Assembly: GCA_022592445.1 (NCBI GenBank) | Contig: JABYQR010000048.1 | Coordinates: 62,001-126,000, forward strand | Direction: 5' to 3' | DNA: 64,000 nucleotides | From: Cytidiella melzeri | Lineage: Eukaryota; Basidiomycota; Agaricomycetes; Polyporales; Irpicaceae | Part shown: positions 48,785 through 62,058 of the stretch, piece by piece | How positions within the stretch are numbered: the stretch's first letter is position 1 | Layout of the letters: each line of letters opens with the position of its first letter | Made by a program: the position numbers and the translations under genes | Notes under the pieces: model-generated | The model's input: only the letters and a program-made list of their open reading frames with translations | The model's database searches: none | Told to the model about the DNA's origin: nothing

Positions 48785-50049
48785 TCATCTCGCATGACTG
48801 GCAAGAGGAAATCGCGATTCCAAGCTCATGCGAGCTATGCGCTCGACCTCTGCTTGAGACAAGCCAAGACCTAATGGAGGAGCCGCGAGGAGAAGCGAGT
48901 ACTCCCCTAGGAGGGAATTTCGAAACGGCAAGGTATCGTCTGTCTGTGAAAGGGGGGCGACAGTCAATTCCATTAATGGTACATGCTAGCAAAAACCCAA
49001 GATTTGCTTACGCATATAGCTATCGGATGGTTGCATCGAAGGTAATGCCGAATGTGATGTTCGTCCAGGCTCTGCACCGTTTTACACAGCAAATTTGAAG
49101 ATAAACATATTTCCACCGGTGCATTCGAGGCAAACACCGTCTGCCTAGCCGCAGCATCCAGAAACGTCGCATGACCTAGGCGGTCCGGATTATACGATAG
49201 AAGCTGAAGAGTGTCCTCAGAGGAATTGTCTGATGTCTGTGAGAGATATTCACTAGTAAGTGGGTATTTGTTTCGGCTCAATCCACGTACCTCCGCAATG
49301 TGCACGGTGATTGAGAGTCCTCCCTCTCTGGCTTCCTTGAAATATCGTTCAAATTTCTTCATATCACCGGCCTAGTGAACACATGTCAAACCCACAACAT
49401 ACCCCATGATTCTTCCTATTCATACCAGAGGGTCACCACAAAGGTCAATACCGACCACACGCCTCCCTTCCTTCCGCAGACGGATTGCAATGGAAACAAT
49501 TTCTTCCGCAACATCGGCCTCCATTCGCCTGTCCAAACTGACCAGCAAAGCTGCGCGATCAGAAGGATACTTTTCTACTTCGTCCAGGACAGTCTGCAGG
49601 TATTGCGTTCGAGTCATGTGCTGTGTCTCGCGAGGTGTACTTCGAAGCTCTAGATATGCTGCCTGGGGTTGGGAGTCCACAGAATCCGTGTGGGAGTCGA
49701 GAAACAGCGATAACACTGCCCTGGTAGCAGCCGCTAGAGCGTCCGGGTTGGAAGTGAGCGCATATATGGCGGGGAAGAGACTAAAGAAGTCATGGATCTC
49801 GTTCAACACCACGCCCTCCTGCAATCGCTGTATCCCACTTCGTACCACTTCCGGCAGCGTCGACGACTGGGCGGTGGGATCGTGAAGTTGCTTGACTGCA
49901 AGGTCTTCTAGCACTGAGATTGGGATACACCCGTTCAGATGTGCGTGCAACTCGGCTTTGGGCAGATTGCGCAAGAACAGAACCTGGGAGGATGAGAGAG
50001 ACTCAAACGCGTCAGCCGCGTACCCTGCAATGGAACTGTAATGCGACAT
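48785..50049 (-). CDS. Adenosine deaminase-like protein (ADAL, N6-methyl-AMP deaminase type)
   Basis: The start at 50049 (MSHYSSIAGYAADAF) leads to FLRNLPKAELHAHLNGCI, whose HxH pair binds zinc. Further blocks: YLELRSTPRE, GIDLCGDP, GLSITVHIAE with the third metal His, NPDRLGHATF, NAPVEICLSSNLLC, HPIAIC and, across an intron, TDDTLPF, which holds the catalytic Asp pair. Introns at about 49380-49430 (joining GDP-L to AGDMKKF), 49240-49290 (HIAE to TSDNSSED) and 48905-48975 (AIC to TDD) all keep frame. The C-terminal helix ends ARMSLESRFPL. ADAL enzymes remove the methylamine from N6-methyl-AMP, cleaning methylated nucleotides, while true adenosine deaminases act on adenosine. The family call rests on the SLT/TDD layout and length (about 350-360 residues). 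Confidence 0.9.
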
Positions 50050-50509
50050 GAAAGAAAAGGTGTAGGAGGATGAAGGGTACCGCAGGATTGACCAGTGTGT
50101 TTATGCAAGTAGACGTGTGCATACAGCGACACGGCGGTGTCGGTCCTCGGAGTCACTTGCTCAATCCATGCCAAATGCGAGGAAAATTTGGTCCACATAT
50201 CTTCAAGTTCTCCGCGTTTGCTTCGGAGTAACAATACGCAACCCAACTCCCGATGCAAAAGCGTACGGGCAGGAGTACAGCAACTTGAATACGCCGACGC
50301 CGTATACCTATCGTTATGTGAGCGCTCATGGCCAGTTAGACCAATCGAAGTGAATGATGTACAAATGCGTGTCGAAACTGGTGAAGATACAGGGCGGCTG
50401 TAGGTGAATTAACTATGCGCTTGAGTCCGTATGTAGCAAACATAAGATATCCATGAAGGTATGAATCAGATTATCTACTGCGTGAAGATATCCGCAACAC
50501 GGGCTACGA
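50050..50509. other. Spacer between two minus-strand genes
   Basis: About 460 bases with the 3' end of the CHS7-like gene and the promoter of the deaminase gene. No RNA gene or repeat was recognised. Confidence 0.35.
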
Positions 50510-51813
50510 TCAGTACTGCTCTCCCGGTGGCGGGTATCCGCGTTTACCGCCCTGCTGATATAGCTGTCCGCCGCTGACACCGCCTACAAGGCTTCCAGGG
50601 CCGTTGTAGCCGCTGGCAGTGTCTTCAATGTAGTCGGTCTCGCCTGCGAGCAGAGGATCCTTGACTTCCCATACAGAAGCTTTAGAACCGACGGAAAACT
50701 CGAGGTCCTCGCGCTGAAGAAACAAAGCTTCGTTAGACACCACACTATCTGAGAGCACCTTTTGCAACTCACGGTGATACTATCCCAATACTTGTAGACC
50801 ATCATCACACTAAGGAGCATGCATAGTGTGAAGAAGAACAGGCCATCGATGTAGTGCTTGATAGCGTCGCATATCGTGACACTAAACGCAAAGATAATGA
50901 CCTGTGCAATGGTGAAGAAGGCTGCACCAAAGACAATGTCACCAATCGGCCAGCGATCCTCGAGCGTGCGGAAGACTAGGATAAGTTGCGAGACAACGTA
51001 GATAACGGTGCAGATGAGAGGCCAAAGGATGTAGATTATCCAAAGTCCGATTGGTGAGGCGTATTTGAAGCCAGCAAACTGCTTGAAGGTGGCGATAGCG
51101 ACGAAGAAGCTGACACCGAAGACAACCAGACATGATATCCGTAGTAGCTGTATCGTTCATATTAGTGCGACGCCATGAGCAACTCCTTGCGAACCACATA
51201 CCCAGAGCGACAATGGTGTACCATCCTCTGCAAATTGGAAACCGACGAAACCATTGAGAAGCAAGCAAGTATATGTTGCTGCTACAAGGCCTGTATACAC
51301 TGCCGCAAACCACTACATAAATATTCAGACGTGATCCTCCAAAGAGATAGTGGCTCAGCACGTACTGGATAGCTGACGTTCGCTGAAGGTATGACATTCG
51401 AATCGAGGAAGATCGCAAGCAACTCGATGATGGCGTAGAGATAGAAAAACGGCATGATCTCCTTGCGTCCTGCAAACCACGTTCATACGTTCCTCCGTGG
51501 CCTGATATCTGTACCAAAGCACTTACCAACAGCCGTGTATTTACTCCGTATGTGGAATATCATTATCGCCGTCATTATTATTGCTACTATGTGTACGAAG
51601 CATGTTGCTGTTCAAGTTGAGGCAGTCGTCAGCATTGAGTTGTGAACGAAAGATGATTGATTACGCACAAGGCTGGAAGATGAGGGTCCCAGCAATCTCC
51701 ACATTTCTGCTGTAGCACGACGGTTCAATTCCTCTGTCTGGGCCTACGAGCGGGCAGATGACGAGTGCAGCCGTCTGGCATATACTATCGAAGGAGCCAA
51801 ATTGGACTCCCAT
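50510..51813 (-). CDS. CHS7: CHS7-like chitin synthase export chaperone
   Basis: The start at 51813 gives [20 protein letters not shown], then [20 protein letters not shown], the Cys-containing N-terminal block of CHS7. Membrane segments follow: [121 protein letters not shown] and [20 protein letters not shown]. About seven helices fit the family. The cytosolic tail ends [22 protein letters not shown]7 sits in the ER and lets chitin synthase leave for the cell surface, so it supports cell wall building. The first exon is 51813-51669; all joins seen keep phase. Confidence 0.93.
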
Positions 51814-54800
51814 CGTTTATGGATTGGTGAGAAACGAGATGTTAAACGAGCGAGTAAAACAAGGACAGTAGTGAATAGCCGGAAAGACGGAGAGAGGGAA
51901 AAAGCAGTGCTCGTTATCGTCAGCAAGTAGATGGTGGCTTGGTGTCCAGAAGACACTGTCTGCCTCTGCGGCGTGTTGCCCGACGTGGAGAAAGCTGGAT
52001 GGTGGTCGTTGTTGACGACAGTGGTTCGGCACGTGGTGGGAGTGTGCCATGGGAGGAAATCGAACCAGATCGGTTAGAGCGCCGGTGAAAACGAACTTCA
52101 AGTTTATTCAAGCTGCAAGGCTTACAAAAACGACGACTATCTCACTTAAGCTTGTAAGGTATATTGTGATGATGCTGGCAAAATTATTTTGAGGAAAACA
52201 CGCTGACAACAACGTCACATTTTATTCGCAGATTGCAGCCTAGCGGCGGCGCCGTGGACCTCGTAGCCCATACAGTAGGCTTGGGCACAGTGCGGCTATC
52301 GCTAAAGAATAGGCTCAAAGATGCAGGTTATTCTGTGCTGACCCTTGACTTCTTAGTGGCTGCAAAAAACACAGTTTTCATTTCCGCAGGGTTTGTCGTT
52401 GCCCACCGGTAGGAATTCTCGGAGATGAGCATTGGGCAAGAACTACACGTTCTCTACTCACGAGACGACGCAAGTCTGATAGAATGTATCTCAAAAGCTT
52501 CCGTTCAAGTCTGGTGCGAGCAGGACCCTCTTTCGTCGCTTTCCCAAGTACTTCAATATTCAGGGATTTTTCCGCTTTTGTTTCAGTCAAGACTGCTGGC
52601 TCTCGTGCCCCGTGATCGTGCCGGTGAGTCCTGCACAGGCCTCATGCCATCTTACGGAGCTTGAGACACTGCCCGCGTACTTAGGTTCTCCACGTCGCGC
52701 CTCGTTCCCAAGCATAGAACAGCACAACAATAGTTTACACCAACCCAGCCCGGCACTATTGTCCTGTGGTGGTGTTTGGAATGCCAGTCCAAGGACCAAG
52801 ACAAGTATGCTGCTGATGATCAAGCCAATGTGAGTGAGTCGTCTCCACAGGCACTCGCCGTACCGAGCCCAGGCAACGCGCGACGTCCGATAAAAAATTG
52901 ATTTCGATGTCAAATTTGTAAACTGACTCAAGCATAGCAGTGCTGTACCGAAACATACGCAACCCCTAGAGGAAATGCAGCCTATTTACTCAGCATGCCG
53001 CCCCGATGATTCATACGAGAAATATATTCGGCGAGCCTAACCTGGCGTGCCTGTCTCAAGACGGAGCTTGCGTCAATTATACTCATCTTGGTGTGGTCCG
53101 AAGCAAGGTCGGGTCCGCCTACAAATGACAGGGTGAGTAGTATTCTGGGATATCATGCTAAATACGGAAATGGGCTCACCGACCAGAGTTGCTGTTCGTT
53201 TGTATCTCATCGACTCAACATTCAGGGAGGTCGTTCATGAAAATCGTCTATGCAGCATGGTTAATTTCAGCGACAAAGACCCGGTCATTTGGAGATCATT
53301 TCCTCGCCACCTGGACACCTTCAATAGAGCACAACGTGTATGAAGTCCTGTTTCGTAAGCTGATGTCTTTGAACCGTGGCTAACTCCAATGCCGTATTGC
53401 AAGCCTTGAGTTCGAGACTTCAATCGCTTGAGCTCCTGTCAATCTTCTCCCGCTGGTGCAAACGTGTCTGATAATCTGTGTACCAAGGCAAGAGATGCGG
53501 GAGAACAACAGCGTGAGTCTAGTCGTCGATGGAGTTTAATAAATTCCTGACATCTTTGAAATGTGAGCTAACCTTTCAGACTAATAAATAACCAATGTCG
53601 ACAGACAACATCATACGATACGTGGCAAGGTGAGACGATGAAAATAACCGCGACATTGCCGCGACACGGTGATGCATGCACGCAGGCGTTCCCGATATAG
53701 GGCCGCCAAATGATTGTAAAGCTATGTTCATCTTGTATATCATCGCCTCGACCATCCGTATGCAGATTACTCACTCACTTGTGTTGAAGTGGCCACAGCA
53801 TCGTCTGGTTAGATCTCAGCACAGTCACCGTGCCTGTGCCTCTGCGCTGTGTCGGCACGAATTTTGAACAGACCTTTTTGCTTTTGCCGTCGCTTTGGTA
53901 GTCGAGGAGACGGGCGCAGGCACCCATATCGGAATATGTTTGTAGAAAATGCTGTTGCACGCGGTGACTGCGCCCGGGAGATTTTGGTTCAGATGCCATG
54001 AGAAACATGGCAATGGGGGCACAAGCAAACACTTCTATTCAGTCTAGCTAGTGCTAAGTGGCGACAACCTGCAGAACAAGACGTGATGATCTTTGATAGT
54101 CAAAACCGGTGGTGTTGTTTCGTGTACGAATGCTGCGTGCTGACAAATACTTGATGGATGGGTAGAATCGGAATCTCAGCTGTGCTCTTCTTTTTTTGAT
54201 CAAGCTGATCCTTTGACAGATCTCCATTCAGTTCGATCTCAGCGATTTTCCTCATACATTGGCGCTTAGCTAAATTACCCGCCCGGGATGTAAACGATGG
54301 ATACTGCAGGAACGGGACTTGCAAGTTCGCCTAAGAGACAGTCGTGAAATTGGCATAAATACTGTCTCATGCTCTATCGCGGCGTATTGCCCTGATGGAG
54401 AATCGTCTACCCTGATAGTTCGCAAAATGACCTCTCATCGTGGCTTGGGTTCCAAACTAAGCAGATCATCATGGAAATTGCACGCAGTTGCGAGCTCGAG
54501 ACGCTACCGTTCTGTTCGGATTGTACTAGAGACATTCATATGCGCAGGAGGTTCCACTGTTTACCCTGATTACTTACTTGTATTAGATGCGGATAGAGCT
54601 TATACACCGTCGAGCTCGGTATCTGTTCATTGTCTATGGTACATACAGTACCATGATTCACCAAATAGCCCCGTGGCGTCCCTAACGGTATCCGTCGTTC
54701 TTGTATCCACCCAATATGATGCACCGCCGAGGGGTTGCCCGATCATGCACATGTAGGGACATGCCTATCAAAACATCTGGTACAGTGGTCAGTTAGATTT

Positions 54801-56951
54801 TTGTGAAGCAACAGGCACATGTCTACGTTCACTCAATCAATCATCCTAGCATCCCGCTCCAAGTAACGGTGGCCAAAATTTGCCTTACTACGGTTTTGCG
54901 AATGACGTGATGAACGGCTCCTGAGGCCTTTTTTTATCGAGTTTCTCCACAGCCCTGTCTGCTGCATGCATTTGAGCGATGAACGAAGCAATGTATCCGC
55001 TAAGGCAAGCCTCCTCTATGAATTTCATCCAGCTCTAGCATCCATGGGCAAGCTTGAAACTGTGGTGGCACAGGCGATTTTAGGAGGATGAACAATATCG
55101 ATAGTTGCAGTGTGGCCGCCAAGTGGCCGCCTGCGGAGACAAGATCGCATTGCGACAGTCGGGCCACCCGCTCGATCCCCAATATCAGACAAAAGAGAAA
55201 CGCCTCCTTTCCCCGAACGGATAACTGGACAGAATAAGTATTACTTTTTTTTTCAATTGTGATAAGTGGACAATCGACAATCTGCTTTCGGACGAAATCA
55301 TTTCGGGGATCTGACCAAATGAGAAAACGACGAATTTGACATGGAGCGCTGGGGTCTTGTCTTGCATAGCTCCCGAATCCGGACGATACACACCGGCAGA
55401 AGTCCTGCTTGCCGCTAGCAGCGCTTCTCTGAACTGGCAAGGGATAGCAGCAAAGCTGTGCCTTGCATATGCACAAAGGCCGGAGTACTGGCATTGTAGC
55501 TTCCTGCAAGGGTCAGAGACAAATCAACAGAACTTACTGGTCTTGTCAGCGTGCAAATGAGACGTGCGAGAGTGAGGGTCAAACTCGACAGCACGCTTCG
55601 GCAGTGAGTGTTGGATGCGGAGCTATTGGAAGGTAGACGCAAGGCTTACAGAGGCGCATTTGCGGTCAAAACCCACACCCGCAGATCGTCCTCCGCCGGG
55701 TGGCAATGTTGGGAAGGTGATTCACTGGAGAGAGGTCAAGGATCCGAAGGAGCTATGCGTGTGTGAGTGTGCACCACTCTCCGTAAGAGACATCTCATTA
55801 GGGCTGAGAAAAGGTGCGTCGGTGGTGATACAACGAGAGCGTCGAATGCCTTCATCTAACAACGAAGCGGGGCCACGTACGGCAAGTGCTCAGAGTCCGC
55901 TTCTTCGTTCACTTGCAAGGTCCGAGGGTGACTGTTGTGATGCAGGGAGGCTCTATGAACCGGTGAGTACATAGTAAAAACGTCAGTTGGGTTAGATGAT
56001 TGCACCTTTGAAAGACGGTTACCAAGCTTTATTCAGTGCCGGAGGCGATCAGACTGGTCAACTTGTAACGTGCCAGTATCCACATCGCAAGTGACCAACT
56101 CGTGGCGGGTTCACTGACGCCGTGGGTAATACGCTGAGAGCGACGGGTATCAAGTCAATCCGTCACTGGGGTTTCCAAGTTCCAATGCAGCGGCTGCGTG
56201 GGCTGGCAAACAAAGGGCACGATGGCATTCGGATGAGCTACATTCCCGCATCATCTCACAGAGATGTCACTTACTTACGTGAGGAGAGGGTCCACAAAGG
56301 AAAGACGAAACGCCGCACGGGTCTGTCACTCGGATGTATATCTGGGCATTCGCACGGATCAGCATCAGGAACTCAAGTACTTTACGCACTCGCGATGGCA
56401 GAACGGAGATGGGGCTGGGTAACGACACGCTGCGCCTGTGCGTCAGGCGCGAGATGTACGACGGGTAGCGATGTCATGCATGTTCCGAGGCTGCGTCCAG
56501 GGCTTTGTGAGCGAAAAAAAACATACTTGCCCACCGTAGGGCGCAGCATCTGGACAACCAGGGTATGTGTCTGACCGAGTCGCCAACTGGAGTTTGTAGA
56601 AGCGCTAGTACTCACGAGTGAATTGCCGATGTGTTGTGGGCTCATCTCAGGGTTGGACGGATGTGTTAGTTTGACCTTTGAACGGCTGTCTGGAGATTGC
56701 TATTGAACTGGTACGGCCATATCACTGAGAACGACGTGCATGCACCGCGCTGGCAGTACAGAACCTCCGGCTGGCGGAGTGAAACCGGCTATCCAGAACC
56801 GGTTAAGTAACATTCGGACAAGTCGGGAAGTTTCGCACGGTAGCATTTGCGGGAGAGGTTATTCTGAGGCTAGATAGGCGGCCTTCCACGGTGTATTGTG
56901 ATGAGAATGGAATGGTCTCCAAAATGAAAATAAATGAAAAGAAACGGTAAG
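51814..56951. other. Gene-poor stretch of about 5 kb
   Basis: Frames up to about 170 codons occur (55000-55509 minus, 54319-54756 plus, 56122-56574 plus) but none shows a family motif or joins convincingly to another exon. The first few hundred bases should be the CHS7 promoter. I see no long terminal repeat, transposase motif or RNA gene here. Confidence 0.4.
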
Positions 56952-57465
56952 CTCAGAGTGCGCTGGCCCAAAGTCTGAGACGGAGACAGGTTGGACGCCA
57001 CTGGGCAAGCACATGTCAGTCAAGGGGTGTGTGTGATTCAGAACACGAGAACAGAACAGAAGTTAAGCGAGACGAAGACAACCTCTTACGAGAGTCACTC
57101 AACCAGCAGCCTCTGCCCGACACGCCCTCAATTACCACAGAAGATGTCTCTGCTTTCCGCCCCAATCCTCGCCTAATCCAGTAACCCAGTTCTGCGGAGC
57201 GTATCCGGCGACAGGCCGAGGAAGCGCGGGCTGCACGTGAGAGGAGCAAGCCAAAAACCTGGGTAAATGCCTGGGGAATCCCCATCACCGAAGACAGCTC
57301 CGTGCAGCGGTGTGTCCGGTGCAAAAAAAGGAGGAAATTGCAGACGAGAAACGGCGACAAGGTTCGTGATCAGGGGTGTTTGGTGGGATCTGGGGGCAGA
57401 GATTGGGATGAAAAAGATATGACCGGAAAGTGTGCCGAAAAAGGGAAATCATATATCGGTTGATT
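56952..57465 (+). pseudogene. Possible coding relic with an in-frame stop
   Basis: One plus-strand frame has protein-like composition on both sides of a single TAA at about 57178-57180. Before it: EHENRTEVKRDEDNLLRES, LPDTPSITTEDVSAF. After it: AERIRRQAEEARAARERSKP, KTWVNAWGIPI, then a short QRCVRCKKRRKL with two Cys. No intron fits across the stop. The charged helix-like text and the Cys pair suggest a decayed exon of an unknown gene; I do not recognise a family. Confidence 0.3.
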
Positions 57466-57639
57466 TTTTGGGTGCGAATTGAAAATAAACTGATCTATTT
57501 TGTGCTCCCGAGCCCGAACTGGAGTTTTCAGTGGCAATGATCACCTTCGCTTTAAGAGCAGCACATATCATCCCGCCCGACTCATGTATACCTCCTCTCT
57601 CTTCCGCCGCCTGCCGCGCCGTCATCCCATACCTTAGCC

Positions 57640-59725
57640 ATGGCCCTATATACTCCTCCTTCTCTTCCTCATACCCCCTCCTCCTCTTACGCGATGCATT
57701 CTACTCTACGACCATTACCTATTGAACTCGTCTCTTCGTGGTCATCCTGGCGGCCAAAGCACAACCATGAATTGCCCCTGACTCCTCCGCTCTCTGCAGT
57801 ACAACCAAGACGCGTCGCCCAGCCCCAGCCGCATTCTCAGCAGACTCTGCCTCCTATTACCCACTTGGACTCGCATCCGTCGCGTATATCACCCAGTGAG
57901 TCGCGCATTTCCTCAAACCAAAAACTCCAAAGGCCTAACGACCCCCATGTTCCAGTAACACCGCCGCAAGCGGAAGATGCGTCACAGTGGTACACGCACG
58001 GTCCGCAGGCTGTCAAACTTCCTCCCATACAACTTCAGCCCCGCATGCAGCTGCCTTCACCTGAAACTGAAGACGAGGATGCAACCATGCAACCACCCAT
58101 TCTGTCCCCGCCTCCTGAGCCTGTAGACTGGGTCATGCGTTCCACGCTTCGTTCCTCCCAGTTCCTAGCCGAGAAGACATGCGAGATGATCTGCTACCTT
58201 TGGTTCTCATCTCTTTCCCGAGACGCTGCCACCTCAGGTCGCACAGGCATATCTACCATACCAGAGCCCACCCCTGCCACAGCCTCCCTGCAGCTTGCTG
58301 TATCACCCGCCTTTGTGCGATTCATGCAAAAAGTTCTGGAAACTACTCAAGTCAGCCAGTCTGTCATAGTCCTCGCCTTACATTACATCTACCGCCTCAA
58401 AATTCGTAATCGGTACACTAATGGTCAACCTGGGAGTGAGTACCGCGTTTCTATCGCGGCTCTCATGATGGCAAACAAGTTCCTAGACGAGTGAGTCCCT
58501 CCGCGCTGTCTTGCCACACTTGTACTAAGGCGCAAACCTCTTCAGTAATACTTACACGAACAAGACTTGGTCCGAAGTATCTGGTATCGGCTTGGAGGAG
58601 ATCAATACGATGGAGCGCGAGTTCCTCCTTGGCATTGACTTTGGCCTATACGTCGACAAGGCGACCTACATCTCGTGGTTGAACCTGCTGAAGGGCCTCG
58701 TGTTGGCCAAAGAGAAGAATTCTAGGCACTGGCGTCGCTCGCCTCGCGCTCGTGTTGCAGGGCAAGCCAAGGTCCCTAGATCATACGGGCAGCGTTCGTT
58801 CTACGCTCATCGCTCACAACGGGCGCGTTCCTCGTCACCCAGCCACGTTCCTCCTGCGATTGTACCACATTACACCGCGCCTGCGGTAGTTTCCGCATCA
58901 TATACACCTCCGCGCTCAAGTAGCAAACGCTCAGCCACCGACGCCTTCTCACCCACAACCATGTCTTTCCCTCCAATCAAACAAGCTAAGCGTCCAACTG
59001 AGCTCTCCCTTGACATTCCGGACCGCTGGCATGGCCCGTCTTCTGCGTATTCAATCTCGCCCTCTGAGCCCCTTCCCTCCTTTTCGAAACTCTCGTTAGG
59101 TGCCTCCCCTAGCGTGGTTGGCCCAGTCACAGTTCAGAACACCAGTCCCGCGTGGCCGTCCACCCAAAATCAGAACAATCCCCCGAGGACACTTACGTCT
59201 GAGTACCGCGTTGATGAACAGCGAGCTACCGCCGCTCCGCAGGTGTGTACATCACCCTTTCACGTCACAAGCCGAAACAGTGCTGACATGCCTTTGTTAC
59301 CTCAGAACCTTTATTTCTATTCCCTTGCGTGCTCTCCGACTGAAGAGGAGAACAGTTCTCGTAAAGCAAGGCTGTGGTACCACCAGCCACCTGCAACGTC
59401 GGCTGATTGTGGGTATTCGGCACGACCATCAATGCCTATGGTCGTCCACTCTGCCTGTACCAGTCCCCACGAAATGCATGGACATCTGCGACAACGCGTT
59501 CCAATGCTGCCCCACTTCTCGGAGCTGGCTTGGGACCGGACTCGTCCTTCTGGGTCCGTCGGGCAGGGCTATCAGCAACAGCATCACCAGCGTTTCCATC
59601 ACCAGCCACTACAGCAGCAAAGTGGCATCGGTGCAGCACCTTTCGCAAATGCAGGTCCGCCAGGTGTTCACTGTCAGTTTGACGACATTTACGCACGCTC
59701 CTCGCCGCTTTACAATCGTTCGTGA
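57640..59725 (+). CDS. PHO80/PCL-type cyclin with long Ser/Pro-rich tails
   Basis: Exons 57640-58490 and 58546-59725 join to 676 residues. The N-terminal 150 or so residues are Ser/Pro-rich. The cyclin box covers about residues 165-340: MRSTLRSSQFLAEKTCEMIC, PAFVRFMQKVLETTQVSQSV, VLALHYIYRLKIRN, EYRVSIAALMMANKFLDD, NTYTNKTWSEVSGIGLEEIN and MEREFLLGIDFGLYV. This layout (KFLDDNTYTNKTW) is the mark of cyclins that partner PHO85-type kinases. The long C-terminal tail is Ser/Pro/Gln-rich, with a His/Gln run near 59575-59620. The ATG at 57640 has a good gccATGg context; in-frame ATGs follow at 57694. It likely acts in cell-cycle or nutrient signalling. Confidence 0.92.
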
Positions 59726-62058
59726 GGCCATGTCCTTCTCATCAGTTTTGCCTTCCATTGGACACTACATCGTAATATTTAGTACATTTCGGCGTTCACG
59801 AGCTTTGTAATCACGACAGCATTTGTATTTTACCGTGACATACCATCGCATAGCATTCTTCTTCGTCTGTTACCTACTGTTTCACTTCACCATCTCCTTG
59901 CATTCATGAATAGGTTTTCTAATTTTCGCTCGTTGATTCCCGCACGTTTCCGCATGGTACATAGCATACGCTTCTCGATCCGACGCATCACTCATTGGCA
60001 CTAGAACACTCTTGCAAGTTTCCTCCACCACGCATCATTCGTTCGCACTTGTATTCCTAGTATCACACAAAACGCGTTTGAACTCTCGCACGTACTTTAC
60101 GAATAACTAAAAAAAACTCTGAAATGATCCGACGGTCTTGTTTCCGATTTCCGGGATCCCTAATGAGTGTCAGCCCAGGAGCAGTGATCAGCTCCCTTGA
60201 GCTGCGCTACTGATAAGTACCGTAAGACCCGACGGGTCATAGAACAGCAAGCAGGACGGTGGGGGTATCTATTCGAAAGGGACGCACGCACACACACGCA
60301 CACACACAATGTAAAGAATGCATCGAGCGTTTTCCCTGGTTGCCAATATTTATTCGATATTTGGAGCATCTGTTGAGACAGATAACCTCGAAGCTCCTGT
60401 CATGATCAACGCGCGCTGGATACTTTGTCCGAGTAGCGATGGTTTCAAGGGCTTTTTAGCCTGGCGCATGGAGATTGGCAACACGGCGTGTTCTTTACTT
60501 TATGACCTTGTTGCAGCCATCGGGACCCTCATAATGTCAACTGTTAGGGATCGATCTATAAGTGATTATTGGATTGGAAGATTTGTATGATAGTTCGCAT
60601 GCTGTGCGGCGGTGAAGCTTCCCCATGGGACTCCAGTAGGGGTCAGGAGTACGGCCTGTCATGGTATCATAGCGTATTAGTAGTTTTCCTCGATCTTTGC
60701 ACAGCGGGTTATATTCTTAGCTATTGGAAACCAAGGACGGCTTTTCGCCTTATTTGAATATGTGAATGCGCACTCGGTGCCAAGTGCGTGTTTGGGACGC
60801 CAATTCAGGAGAGGGTGAAACGATATGCACATGCATAAAGCATGTACCTGTCACAGCTTTGTTGTCTCCTTACCTACGGAGCGCTGAGGTGTAGCCTGGA
60901 ATGGAAGACATATGGTTTCGCCTCCAAATTAATATTTGTCGCCTTTTTTCCGCAGGTTGACTACGCATCGGTAAAACTGTCTCGTTGCCACTGCATGTGT
61001 CTCTCGTCGGACCTGTGTGTATCAGAGGATGGGAAGATCGTCTCTGCCATGGCTACTGCGTCAGAGTGAGATGTCTCTGTTTTGCAAAAAAATGAGCGAC
61101 ACAAATGTTCATGCTCAGCTTCACTTACATCCGGCAGACAGTCGACTGGTTACTCAATATTTTGGAGCAAGTTGCAACTATTGGTTGACGTACTTCAAGT
61201 TGTTTAACCGACAAAGACTTGACTGGATGCGTGGGTGTGTATATTGATGGTAATAGCAGTGTACGGCCCCCTGGCGCGGAAGCTGTCTACAGCATCGATT
61301 GCGGCGTCACTCCAGGGGCCTGGACTGTGAGTCAGCCGACATTTTCGCAATGATTTCTGCCAGCGTTGCCTCTTTACACAGCCGTGTAAGCTGCGGCTGT
61401 CAGCGGTAAAACACAACGCCAGGTTCAAGAATCCTTCATAGCGGACTTTGAGACTTTACGACTTCTGTGGTTCAGTGGCAACATTTCAACGTCATTCCGC
61501 TGGTGGTTGTGCACGCAATCCACCGGCTCATGCTCCGATCCCGCGTAACGACTGAGGCCTAGGGGCCGCACATCAGGGTGAAAAGCCGGCCGGCTATGAA
61601 ATTGACTCAGGCTGACAACAACATGTAAGCTATCAATCAGTACACGTCACGTCTTTGCTAATGACTTACAGCTGCGTGGGTAATCGGAATGCCAATACGT
61701 ATACGGTACAACGGATGGCGCGGCCTGGGGCCGGAGAGCGGGGCTAAATCAGTGTACGAGTGAGCAGGACCATATTCTGGGTGGTTTGTACCTGCAAATA
61801 GACGTGCACCGTCATCCATGAGGATTGTCGGTGGTAGTCAGGGTTGTGTGTTTGCTCCGCAAAGACTCGGACTAGGCTCGGACACGCAGGGGAAACTGGC
61901 GACATACATATCCACAGGCGAAGATGCTGGGAGCCGACTTTCGATTCAAGGTAGGGTAAGGTAACGTTATATGCAGTAACTTGGGTCCTGGCGATGCGAC
62001 GAGGGAAGGTCCAAGGTTAGGGTGGCCAGTCACAGGAGAACTTCGAACATGCGTCCTA
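59726..62058. other. Gene-poor stretch of 2.3 kb
   Basis: It holds the cyclin 3' end, a CA-rich microsatellite, and an intron-like sequence at 61625-61671 without a convincing gene around it. Other frames are under 100 codons and lack motifs. Confidence 0.4.
60286..60309. repeat. CA/CG-rich microsatellite
   Basis: A short run of CGCACGCACACACACGCACA-type dinucleotides, 3' of the cyclin gene. Confidence 0.6.

Noticed and set aside
56122..56574. 150-codon plus-strand frame
   Set aside because: Its composition is not protein-like, it has no motif, and no flanking exon joins to it.
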